Source: Paracoccaceae bacterium
GTDB taxonomy: Bacteria; Pseudomonadota; Alphaproteobacteria; Rhodobacterales; Rhodobacteraceae
Reading direction: 5' to 3'
DNA length: 5,827 nt
Assembly (NCBI GenBank): GCA_019090405.1
Contig: JAHRVZ010000049.1
Location: 1 to 5,827, forward strand
Position 1 is the first letter of the stretch. Each line of letters begins with the position of its first letter. Shown here piece after piece: positions 1-5,827 of the stretch. The position numbers and the translations under genes were made by a program. Below the pieces are notes generated by a model. That model was given only the letters and a program-made list of their open reading frames with translations. It searched no databases and had not been told where the DNA came from.

Positions 1-2002
1 CGCTGACAAACCGCTCAAGCAATGCCGCAACGCGCATGGTTTTGCGTTTCTTTACATCGTCCAGCAATTCACGCAGCAACAGATCGTCGTAGGCGATGTT
101 CAGACGATACCAGAAATCTTTGCGACGACCAATCCGGGCCGGGTTGATGTTGCCTTCGAACGTGGCGCCGCTGCGACTGGATTGCAGGTAGGCTGGAAAC
201 AGATTTTCAAAGCAGAAGGTGATGATCACAAACAAAGTGTCAGACATGCGTGGGAAAATCAGACGCTTCCATTCCTCAACCGCCTCAAGAAAATCGCCGC
301 GCTTGGGGAATTTGGCGAATTGCGCCAGCCAGTCATCAAACGACTCAAGTCGGATCGCGCGATCGGCATCTTTGTCGGTGGCCTGCAACATGGCAGTATT
401 GAGAACAGAGGCGACCATTTCTTTTGACAGCTTGTGCGATTCTTTCGCTTGCCGGGCAATGCTGGGCAGATTGCCAACGATTTCGTCATAGAGCGCATCA
501 AACGTCAGCATGTTGCGGCAGACCTCGATGAAATCCGCGCGTATCGCCGGGTGGGCAAGGGACGCTGCGATGCTCATGGTCTTGGCGTCGCCAAAGTCCT
601 GGCTATCGCCGTCATCGGAGTGTTGTTCGAGAACTGTGATGAATTGCCGAAAGTTGGAAACGGCATCGCCCTTCCAGCGGTTATACAGGAACAACCCGGC
701 ATTGAAACAAAACGTCTGTTTCGCAGATGCGTATTTCTGCATTGGCTTGCCGTACAGAAGCTGCCCCAATTTGCCACGCTCGTCATCCTTGGCGGCCGCT
801 CTGCGGCAGAATTCGTTCCACAGATCATACAGGTCGGTTTCGTATATCAGCCGATCCTGCGCCTCGTACCAGGTGCGAAACCTTAGGTCGCCCTGGCGCT
901 GTTCGCGTTCTTTCAAGGTGCCAGACGGGATTATCGCACCAGTTTCGTCAGCCTTCGCCAAATCGGGATTGGCAGCGATTTTGGCGTGCATGTGCCGAAA
1001 CCGAAGGTCGCGACAGGCAATACCGAACAGATTGGCCTGAGCCTTGGTTGAGGTATCCGTCAGCGAGGGTGCCTTTTTCTGCAAGGCCTGCAACATTGGG
1101 GATGGGTTGATCGGACGATCCAACGCCGCAACATAGTTGTCTTTCAATTCGGGGGTGTGTCTTAGGTGGTTTTCTACCTGACCCTCGATATACTGGATGC
1201 CGGTGATGATGGCGTTGACCAGATTGCTTTCATCTTCACCCGGCACATAATCAACAATGCCGTCAACGATGCCGCTGCAATACAGTTCATATGCGGAAAT
1301 GCCGACATATTTGGCGCATTCCTGCCAGGACAGGTTGTATTTGCGGGCGATGCTGGCCAGACCCTGAGGCTGAATGGTGCTGAAAATCCCGTCGCGTGTG
1401 GACAATAGCAGGTTACACGCTGCCAGCGGAATGGCCCCGCCCGAATACCCCGTACCAAATACGATACCCAAGGTCGGGACTGGTGCGGCGGTCATTTCAG
1501 CGATCAGTTCGGAAATGCTATGGGCCTGGTTCTGGGCATTCGCCGCTTCGCTGGCATCGGCACCGGGGGTGTCGATCAGGGTGACGATGGGCATTCGGTT
1601 TCTGACCATCTGACGCACAATATGCGCCGCTTTGCGGTGATGTTCAGGTTTCCAGACGCCGCGGTCATGCCGACGGTCCTGACAGATCAGGCCGACACGT
1701 CGATTGACCCCATTAAACTGCAACTCGATCTCGGCGGAATAAAGCGGCCCTTGAGCGAATTCAGAAACCAGACGTTCTGACAGACGAACAATCGCCTGCG
1801 CTGTGATCCGACTTTTGCTTTCGCTGGGGGCGACGATTTCTTCGATGTAGCGATCGACATCAAGATGTTTAAGACGCTCTGCATGGCGGTGGATTTCACC
1901 ATCTCCGACCAAGCCCTGCACCCCTGCCGAAACGGTCTTGCCGTCTTGTGGGGCAGGCCCGTTATGTTGGGAGAGGCGGGGTGCAGAGTGACGTTGTTCC
2001 AT
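1..2002 (-). CDS. AccA-like carboxyltransferase domain protein with long uncharacterised C-terminal extension (partial, 3' end outside window)
   Basis: The frame is open without a stop from an ATG at 2002 to the left edge, giving 667 visible residues. Residues about 90-260 form a carboxyltransferase (crotonase-superfamily) domain of the acetyl-CoA carboxylase alpha type. Visible marks are GLICQDR near residue 104, LIDTPGA around 142-148, the glycine turn GYSGGA around 185-190 and IQPQGLASI around 211-218. In this family these regions bind carboxybiotin and stabilise the enolate oxyanion. E. coli AccA is about 320 residues. Here roughly 400 more residues follow, mostly charged and helical-looking, with no biotin-attachment MKM motif and no ATP-grasp motif that I can see. 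The protein is therefore larger than a plain AccA, and further domains may lie beyond position 1. No AccD-like partner is in the window. An ATG at 2020 would add six residues; 2002 is preferred because a weak GGA lies 8 nt upstream. The likely role is carboxylation of an acyl-CoA in the cytoplasm; the substrate is unknown. Confidence 0.85.
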   Translation of the reverse strand, partial: MEQRHSAPRLSQHNGPAPQDGKTVSAGVQGLVGDGEIHRHAERLKHLDVDRYIEEIVAPSESKSRITAQAIVRLSERLVSEFAQGPLYSAEIELQFNGVNRRVGLICQDRRHDRGVWKPEHHRKAAHIVRQMVRNRMPIVTLIDTPGADASEAANAQNQAHSISELIAEMTAAPVPTLGIVFGTGYSGGAIPLAACNLLLSTRDGIFSTIQPQGLASIARKYNLSWQECAKYVGISAYELYCSGIVDGIVDYVPGEDESNLVNAIITGIQYIEGQVENHLRHTPELKDNYVAALDRPINPSPMLQALQKKAPSLTDTSTKAQANLFGIACRDLRFRHMHAKIAANPDLAKADETGAIIPSGTLKEREQRQGDLRFRTWYEAQDRLIYETDLYDLWNEFCRRAAAKDDERGKLGQLLYGKPMQKYASAKQTFCFNAGLFLYNRWKGDAVSNFRQFITVLEQHSDDGDSQDFGDAKTMSIAASLAHPAIRADFIEVCRNMLTFDALYDEIVGNLPSIARQAKESHKLSKEMVASVLNTAMLQATDKDADRAIRLESFDDWLAQFAKFPKRGDFLEAVEEWKRLIFPRMSDTLFVIITFCFENLFPAYLQSSRSGATFEGNINPARIGRRKDFWYRLNIAYDDLLLRELLDDVKKRKTMRVAALLERFVS

Positions 2003-2105
2003 GTATTTGGTCCGGATCATTTGAGTGTTGGCATCGGTTGGGGGAATGCCGCGGCAAGAGTCAGTTACGTGGTCGCCTGGCTTTGATCTTGAGTCGCTAA
2101 ACTAC

Positions 2106-2119
2106 CGAACGTTCGTTCG
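2106..2119. promoter_or_regulatory. TetR-type operator palindrome, copy 1
   Basis: The sequence CGAACGTTCGTTCG is an exact inverted repeat with 6-bp arms (CGAACG / CGTTCG) around two central bases. This GAACG-N2-CGTTC form is typical of operators for TetR-family regulators of acyl-CoA catabolism. It overlaps the candidate -10 element of the leftward promoter, which suits a repressor. The regulator itself is not in the window, so the family assignment is inference from operator shape. Confidence 0.6.
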
Positions 2120-2146
2120 AATACCTCGAAAATGCACTCAAATCAA
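2118..2146 (-). promoter_or_regulatory. Candidate sigma-70 promoter for the carboxyltransferase gene
   Basis: On the minus strand, TTGATT (2146-2141) is followed after exactly 17 bp by TATTCG (2123-2118). The -35 box shares TTGA with the consensus and the -10 box shares only TAT. Transcription would begin near 2111, giving a leader of about 110 nt to the ATG at 2002. Operator copy 1 covers the end of the -10 and the start point, which supports the placement. It is only a pattern match and other boxes are possible. Confidence 0.35.
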
Positions 2147-2188
2147 GCTAGAAAAATCAATATCATCTGTTAAAGTCAAACAAACGCC

Positions 2189-2216
2189 TTAACGAACAAT
2201 CGTTCAGGCATAAGTA
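2189..2216 (+). promoter_or_regulatory. Weak candidate promoter for the metallo-hydrolase gene
   Basis: TTAACG (2189-2194) and TAAGTA (2211-2216) are 16 bp apart and bracket operator copy 2. Both boxes are poor matches to consensus. The main support is position: a repressor bound at 2193-2206 would block the spacer. Treat it as a tentative guess. Confidence 0.2.
2193..2206. promoter_or_regulatory. TetR-type operator palindrome, copy 2
   Basis: The sequence CGAACAATCGTTCA matches copy 1 at 11 of 14 positions and keeps the inverted GAAC/GTTC core, with one arm mismatch and one flank mismatch. Its centre lies about 87 bp from that of copy 1. It sits about 70 bp before the hydrolase start codon, where a repressor of the rightward promoter would bind. 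Recurrence of the same motif in one short intergenic region makes chance unlikely. Confidence 0.55.
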
Positions 2217-2230
2217 AATCGCAAAGCAGT

Positions 2231-2260
2231 TCCGGCAAGTACTCCGGACAAAAATTCCGG
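2231..2260 (+). repeat. Three TCCGG repeats in the hydrolase leader
   Basis: TCCGG occurs at 2231-2235, 2243-2247 and 2256-2260, spaced 12 and 13 bp apart, just before the hydrolase start. The first copy can also pair with CCGGA at 2244-2248 to form a 5-bp stem with an 8-nt loop. This could be a small leader structure or a protein site, or chance. No function is known. Confidence 0.35.
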
Positions 2261-2274
2261 GACACATTGCACAA

Positions 2275-3225
2275 ATGTACAAAGCGCACAAAATTGATGA
2301 CGATCTGTATTTCCTTCATTTTACCCGCAAGAGTTGGCCAACCGGGTCGAATATATTTGTCATTCCAGACCGGGACGGGCTGAATGTCATTGATACCGGG
2401 TTGAACGAAAACGCCAGTTTCGAGGGGTTTGAAAATTGCCTTGCTGGATTGGGCTATCGTGTCAGCGATATTCACACGGTCTATCTGACGCATGGTCACA
2501 CGGACCACATCGCCGGCGTCAATCTTATCACCAACCACTGTACCCCACGGATTTACCTATCCGAGAAAAGCATCCCCGAGGCGCGCAAACCGGCCATGCA
2601 AGAGCATTATTGCCTGCCCGAATCTGTCCGCAAAATCGTACCGGAATTGCAGAATTTCGACATTCTGGCGAATTTTGAGCAAAGTTGTGGGCGATGGTGG
2701 CTGGAGGATATTGAAATAGCGCCGATCCGCGGGGGCGACAGGCTGACAATCGGCAAATACACGTTTTCGACCATTCTGGTGCCCGGACATGATATCGGAT
2801 TGCTGGTGTTTTATGAGCCGTCTTTGAAACTGCTGCTGTCAACCGATCTGTTCCAAAGCACCGGCCCCGGTAGCGCATTGCCCTGGTACACGTCGACTGC
2901 CGGGGGCGTTGGCGAATACCTAAGCAGCTTGCAGCGGGTTGAGGGTCTTGATGTTGAACAGGTTTTACCGTCCCACGGCTTTGTTCGAAATGGGTTTTCA
3001 GACGCCGTTGAGGTCACAAGATCTGTCATCAAAAGCCGCGAACAGAAAATCCTACAGGCATTACAAGACGGCCGGAAAAGCTGTCGGCAATTGGACAAAT
3101 TGCTGTTCGGAGAATTCTTACTGGAAATCTGCCCATGGTTCTCGACGATTACCGAGGCGCATCTTGTGGCACTGAAAAATGACAACAGGATTGCAGATGA
3201 CGATGGATGTTATGTCGTAATTTGA
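2275..3225 (+). CDS. Metallo-beta-lactamase-fold hydrolase (glyoxalase II / LACTB2-like)
   Basis: The protein has 316 residues. The family signature THGHTDH is at residues 72-78, supplying H73, H75, D77 and H78. It is followed by H172 in VPGHD, D191 in LLLSTD and H234 in LPSHG, so the full set of ligands for a two-zinc site is present and the enzyme should be active. The metal-binding domain covers about residues 15-238. The last 80 residues (helices, then about 285-316) resemble the small C-terminal domain of LACTB2-like members. There is no signal peptide, so it should be cytoplasmic. Relatives hydrolyse thioesters, lactones and other esters. Beside acyl-CoA genes, CoA-thioester cleavage or ring opening is a reasonable inference, but the substrate is unknown. 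The ATG at 2275 is the only plausible start; ribosome binding is weak (GGGA at 2259-2262, 12 nt away). It is divergent from the carboxyltransferase gene and convergent with the ligase operon. Confidence 0.9.
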   Translation: MYKAHKIDDDLYFLHFTRKSWPTGSNIFVIPDRDGLNVIDTGLNENASFEGFENCLAGLGYRVSDIHTVYLTHGHTDHIAGVNLITNHCTPRIYLSEKSIPEARKPAMQEHYCLPESVRKIVPELQNFDILANFEQSCGRWWLEDIEIAPIRGGDRLTIGKYTFSTILVPGHDIGLLVFYEPSLKLLLSTDLFQSTGPGSALPWYTSTAGGVGEYLSSLQRVEGLDVEQVLPSHGFVRNGFSDAVEVTRSVIKSREQKILQALQDGRKSCRQLDKLLFGEFLLEICPWFSTITEAHLVALKNDNRIADDDGCYVVI

Positions 3226-3243
3226 TTTGCCAATCGGGCCAAT

Positions 3244-3260
3244 GCCGCTCAACGAGTGGC
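3244..3260. terminator. Possible bidirectional terminator hairpin between convergent genes
   Basis: GCCGCTC (3244-3250), loop AAC and GAGTGGC (3254-3260) form a 7-bp stem with one G-U wobble on the plus strand. It lies between the hydrolase stop (3223-3225) and the ligase stop (3263-3261). There is no clear T tract on either side, so intrinsic termination is doubtful; it may only protect mRNA ends. Confidence 0.3.
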
Positions 3261-4799
3261 TTACGACTCAAACATGGTCTCAAGCAGGTGCCGCTGTACT
3301 TTGCCTGATGTCGAACGTGGAAAATCATCCAGTTCGATTTGATGCAGCGCTTTGGGAGTCTTGTACCTAGCCAGAGAACCACGGCACAACGCAGCGACAT
3401 CGGCAAGTTCCAGTGATTTTGTAGCAGCAACAACAGCTACGGGTACCTCACCCCATTTTGGATCGGGGCATTTGATGACTGCTGCTTCCTGAATACGCGG
3501 ATCGGCCAGAAGAATGCGTTCGATCTCGGCTGGATAGATATTCTCGCCGCCCGACTTGATCATGTATTTCACCCGGTCGACAAAACTGACAGATCCGTCC
3601 GGGTTGCGGCGGAACAAATCGCCCATACGGAACCAGCCACCAGCAAAATCTGTTGTATTGGTCGCTTCGTTGGCCCAATAGCCGGAAAATAAGGTAGGGC
3701 CACGTACCGCCATCTCGCCGGGATCGCCATTCGGCACGTCGTTGTCATTCTCGTCCAGAAGGCGGATCTGGCACAAAGTGCTGATACGTTTGTCCAGGCT
3801 AAATTCGGTGCTGCCCGGTGCGATCATGGCAAAGGTGCCGGGTGGCAGACCAGTTTCGGTCGCGCCAAAGGAATTGACATAAGGCGCGTTCAGAAGCGCG
3901 CTTAGCTCTGTGATCTCGTGGCGCGGCACCAGGTCAGCCATGGCACCGACACAAGCAATGTCAGTTTTGATCGGCCCACGCCTGCGTAGTTCTTCGATCA
4001 GGTTGGCTATGGGGCCGGGCATCATAAGCAGCCAGCCAAGACGTTGACGTTCTGCAGCGTCTGCGATCGCACCCACGTCAGGGCCGTCCAGCACGATTAC
4101 CTTTCCGCCAGACATCAACGTTGCCAGCATCTGGTCAGACGATGCCATGTGGAACATCGGTGCCCATGCGATAAAGGCATCCCCCGGACGTACCCCGGTA
4201 TCAAGATGGAATGCCGACATGCGCGCCACTTCTGCGCGGTGGCTGATCAACGCCCCCTTGGGCAGGCCGGTGGTGCCGCTGGTATAAAGAACCAGAAGGC
4301 CGCTTTCCGGATCAAGATCAACCATCGGCGCGGCTGGTTCGGCTGTTGCCAGCGCGGCCTCATAGTCGTCGCCGAAAATCAGGCAGGGCAGGTCGCTTGG
4401 GCAGGCTTCTGTGAACCCGTCCAGACAATTACCTGAGACCAGTGCAAGCGACGGGGCAACCAGTGTCAGACAGTGATTGAGTTCATCCTTTGCCAAACGC
4501 CAGTTCTGACAGGCCAGGATAATGCCGGTCATGGCGGCGGCCAGTTCAGCCTCGATGTATTCCGGGCGATTCTCGGACAGGATTGCAACCCGGTCACCGG
4601 GCTTAAGGCCGTATGAGCGGAACACGCCCGCCAGTTGCCGCGCTCGCAGGGCAAGCGTTGCATAGCTCATGGTGTTACCGTCGAATTCTACTGCTATGGC
4701 GTCAGGATGCGAGCGAACCCGTTCCAGAAACAATCCATGCACCGTGGCCCAGGATGATTGGGCGATTTGCGAGCTGGCTTTGGATTGCTGGGGATTCAC
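3261..4799 (-). CDS. AMP-forming acyl-CoA synthetase (acid-CoA ligase, ANL superfamily)
   Basis: The predicted protein has 512 residues. It would activate a carboxylic acid with ATP to an acyl-adenylate, then to the CoA thioester. Adenylation motifs are complete. The phosphate loop YTSGTTGLPKG is at residues 172-182, GATETG (A5) at 312-317 and the ATP-ribose-binding aspartate in RMGD at 391-394. The hinge region begins at DRVKYMIKSGGE from residue 408, and the catalytic lysine in TSGKVQR is K500. Length fits the medium-chain/aryl-CoA ligase group; the pocket residues do not let me name the acid. The chosen start is GTG at 4799, because GGAG lies 9 nt upstream and the gene then begins 4 bp after the crotonase stop. 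An ATG at 4877 is also in frame, but it would add 26 residues lying almost wholly inside the crotonase gene and is unlikely. It is the last gene of the visible minus-strand operon and supplies the CoA ester for its neighbours. Confidence 0.93.
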   Translation of the reverse strand: MNPQQSKASSQIAQSSWATVHGLFLERVRSHPDAIAVEFDGNTMSYATLALRARQLAGVFRSYGLKPGDRVAILSENRPEYIEAELAAAMTGIILACQNWRLAKDELNHCLTLVAPSLALVSGNCLDGFTEACPSDLPCLIFGDDYEAALATAEPAAPMVDLDPESGLLVLYTSGTTGLPKGALISHRAEVARMSAFHLDTGVRPGDAFIAWAPMFHMASSDQMLATLMSGGKVIVLDGPDVGAIADAAERQRLGWLLMMPGPIANLIEELRRRGPIKTDIACVGAMADLVPRHEITELSALLNAPYVNSFGATETGLPPGTFAMIAPGSTEFSLDKRISTLCQIRLLDENDNDVPNGDPGEMAVRGPTLFSGYWANEATNTTDFAGGWFRMGDLFRRNPDGSVSFVDRVKYMIKSGGENIYPAEIERILLADPRIQEAAVIKCPDPKWGEVPVAVVAATKSLELADVAALCRGSLARYKTPKALHQIELDDFPRSTSGKVQRHLLETMFES

Positions 4800-4803
4800 G
4801 TTT

Positions 4804-5586
4804 TCAGACTCCGGTCCAATTAGGAGCACGACGTTCCTTAAAGGCGCGCGCACCTTCGTTAGCATCTGCCGAGCCAATCATGCGGCGCAGTTCCTCGTCG
4901 TTGATCTTGTTCAGATCCGTGCTACCGGCAAGTGCATGCTGAAGGATGCGCATCGTCGCGGTAACGGCAAGCGGCGCGTTTGCCGCCACTTGTTCTGCCA
5001 TTGCTATCGCGGTTGGCAGGACGTCCTCTGCGGTTGTGATCTGGTTCACCAGCCCTGCCTCATAAGCGCGCTGGGCAGTCACGGGCGCGCCAATCAGCGC
5101 GACCTCGCGTGCAAGGGCCGCCGGGATGCGGTTTGGCAGATAGGAAACCCCACCAGCGCCAGCGATCAGACCGACCGAAACTTCGGGCAGGCCAAGTGGT
5201 GCGTCTTTGGCCGCGACCACCATATCGCAGGCCAGCATAATTTCGAACCCGCCAGCCATTGCCGCGCCCTGTACGGCGGCTATTATCGGAGTACGACGTT
5301 CACGACGTACAAAGTCCAGAATACCGCCTTCAAAAACGATCTTTTCACCGCCGCCCTGCGCGACATCAGCCAGATCCATTCCGGCGCAGAAAACCTTGCC
5401 CGTGCCGGTCAGCACTATTGCCCTAATCGCCGGGTCATCATCCAGCAGGGATATGGTTTTGGTGAGGGTCGTTAACAGCGAAGCGTTGAACGCATTCCGT
5501 TTGTGCGGCCGGTTCAAGGTTAAGATAACAATCGCGCCGTTGGCCCGTGTTTCGACAAGAAGTTCTGGTTGTTCGTCGCCTGTCAT
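4804..5586 (-). CDS. Enoyl-CoA hydratase/isomerase (crotonase family)
   Basis: The protein has 260 residues from the ATG at 5586, the normal crotonase length. Motifs seen are NRPHKRNAF near residues 25-33, the oxyanion-hole segment FCAGMDL at 66-72 and GAAMAGGFE at 107-115. Both glutamates that match the catalytic pair of rat mitochondrial hydratase are kept: E115 (GGFE) and E135 (LPEVSVGL). Water addition to a 2-enoyl-CoA is therefore feasible, though isomerase, lyase or thioesterase activity is found in the same family. The C-terminus EGARAFKERRAPNW is typical. An earlier in-frame ATG at 5685 would add 33 residues overlapping the upstream gene and is rejected; the chosen start has a weak purine-rich site (AAGAAAG). 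It follows the upstream crotonase by 19 bp and precedes the ligase by 4 bp, so the three are probably co-transcribed. The enzyme should be cytoplasmic. Confidence 0.93.
   Translation of the reverse strand: MTGDEQPELLVETRANGAIVILTLNRPHKRNAFNASLLTTLTKTISLLDDDPAIRAIVLTGTGKVFCAGMDLADVAQGGGEKIVFEGGILDFVRRERRTPIIAAVQGAAMAGGFEIMLACDMVVAAKDAPLGLPEVSVGLIAGAGGVSYLPNRIPAALAREVALIGAPVTAQRAYEAGLVNQITTAEDVLPTAIAMAEQVAANAPLAVTATMRILQHALAGSTDLNKINDEELRRMIGSADANEGARAFKERRAPNWTGV
4809..4812 (-). promoter_or_regulatory. Ribosome binding site that decides the ligase start
   Basis: On the minus strand GGAG (4812-4809) stands 9 nt before the GTG at 4799. It lies inside the last codons of the upstream crotonase gene. 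This spacing points to the GTG start and to translational coupling of the two genes. Confidence 0.6.
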
Positions 5587-5605
5587 CGTTAACTTTCTTA
5601 TTGGT

Positions 5606-5827
5606 TTATCGGCCCTTCCAGACCGGCGGGCGTTTTTCAGCAAAGGCACGTGGGCCTTCAATTGCGTCTTCGCTGGCGTAGACAACTTCGTGCAGGCGAT
5701 TGCCCTCTTTCATGCCATCTGCACAACCCAGATCCATCGTTGCCCTTACGCTGGCCTTGGCAGCCATTACCGAAAGCGGTGCACCGCTGGCAACACGATC
5801 CGCCAGTTCACGGGCGCGGGCGCGTAC
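5606..5827 (-). CDS. Second crotonase-family protein, C-terminal part only (5' end outside window)
   Basis: The last 73 codons and a TAA stop (5608-5606) of a minus-strand gene are visible. The reading frame ends in EGPRAFAEKRPPVWKGR, the characteristic tail of enoyl-CoA hydratase/isomerase proteins, preceded by the helical region rich in Ala and Arg that forms the trimer-contact C-terminal domain. The active-site half is outside the window, so catalytic residues cannot be checked. The tail is clearly related to, but not a copy of, that of the next crotonase (EGARAFKERRAPNW). It sits 19 bp upstream of that gene, so both belong to one operon. Two different crotonases side by side suggest two distinct steps on the same acyl chain. 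Confidence 0.88.
   Translation of the reverse strand, partial: VRARARELADRVASGAPLSVMAAKASVRATMDLGCADGMKEGNRLHEVVYASEDAIEGPRAFAEKRPPVWKGR

Larger units (their letters stand above)
2003..2274. promoter_or_regulatory. Divergent intergenic control region
   Basis: About 270 bp separate the starts of the minus-strand carboxyltransferase gene and the plus-strand metallo-hydrolase gene. The stretch is AT-richer than the flanking genes and has no convincing coding frame. It holds two similar palindromes (2106-2119 and 2193-2206), a candidate minus-strand promoter and a run of TCCGG repeats close to the plus-strand start. The layout is that of a shared divergent promoter under common control. Confidence 0.7.

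Noticed and set aside
434..886. 150-residue open frame on the plus strand
   Set aside because: It lies antisense to the carboxyltransferase gene, whose minus-strand frame is open over the whole region. The translation shows no recognisable domain.
510..1040. 176-residue open frame on the plus strand
   Set aside because: It is antisense to the same gene, with Arg/Ser/Cys-rich composition typical of a shadow frame.
2176..2538. 120-residue minus-strand frame across the hydrolase start and leader
   Set aside because: It is antisense to the conserved metal-binding domain, extends through the operator region and shows no motif.
4800..4877. N-terminal extension of the acyl-CoA synthetase from an ATG at 4877
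   Set aside because: It would be read almost entirely from inside the crotonase gene; the GTG at 4799 has a good ribosome binding site and avoids the overlap.
4669..5475. 268-residue open frame on the plus strand
   Set aside because: It overlaps both the crotonase and the ligase genes on the opposite strand, which carry full family motifs. Its own translation has no plausible domain.
5587..5685. N-terminal extension of the crotonase from an ATG at 5685
   Set aside because: The extra 33 residues overlap the upstream crotonase coding end and are basic and non-family-like. The start at 5586 gives the usual length.
1..5827. CRISPR array, tRNA/rRNA, transposon ends, toxin-antitoxin or phage genes
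   Set aside because: I found no spaced repeats, cloverleaf-like segments, terminal inverted repeats or related protein motifs; the space is filled by metabolic genes.

Overview
The window reads as part of a bacterial acyl-CoA metabolism locus, probably from an alphaproteobacterium of Rhodobacterales/Rhodospirillales type. That guess rests on moderately GC-rich coding DNA, tight crotonase/ligase operon packing and general protein style; no taxonomic marker is present. Almost all of the DNA is coding. I see no RNA gene, insertion sequence, CRISPR array, integrase or origin.

Layout. Positions 1-2002 (minus) carry the 5' two thirds or more of a long gene. Its N-terminal part is an AccA-type carboxyltransferase domain, followed by about 400 residues I cannot assign; the gene runs off the left edge. 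Positions 2003-2274 are a divergent control region with two near-identical TetR-type palindromes centred about 87 bp apart, one towards each gene. Positions 2275-3225 (plus) encode a complete metallo-beta-lactamase-fold hydrolase with all zinc ligands. A 35-bp gap with a small hairpin separates it from a convergent minus-strand operon. In transcription order that operon holds the tail of one crotonase (5827-5606), a complete crotonase/enoyl-CoA hydratase (5586-4804) and an AMP-forming acyl-CoA synthetase (4799-3261), with gaps of 19 and 4 bp.

How the genes may work together. The synthetase would activate a carboxylic acid to its CoA ester. The two crotonases would hydrate, isomerise or otherwise rework the acyl chain. 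The metallo-hydrolase could cleave a CoA thioester or open a ring. The carboxyltransferase protein could carboxylate an acyl-CoA intermediate, as in leucine or terpenoid breakdown. The substrate cannot be read from the sequence. The twin operators suggest that a TetR-family acyl-CoA sensor, encoded outside the window, controls the carboxylase and hydrolase together.

The most unusual items are the architecture of the carboxyltransferase protein and the paired operators. The rest looks like ordinary, though not substrate-assigned, acyl-CoA catabolism.
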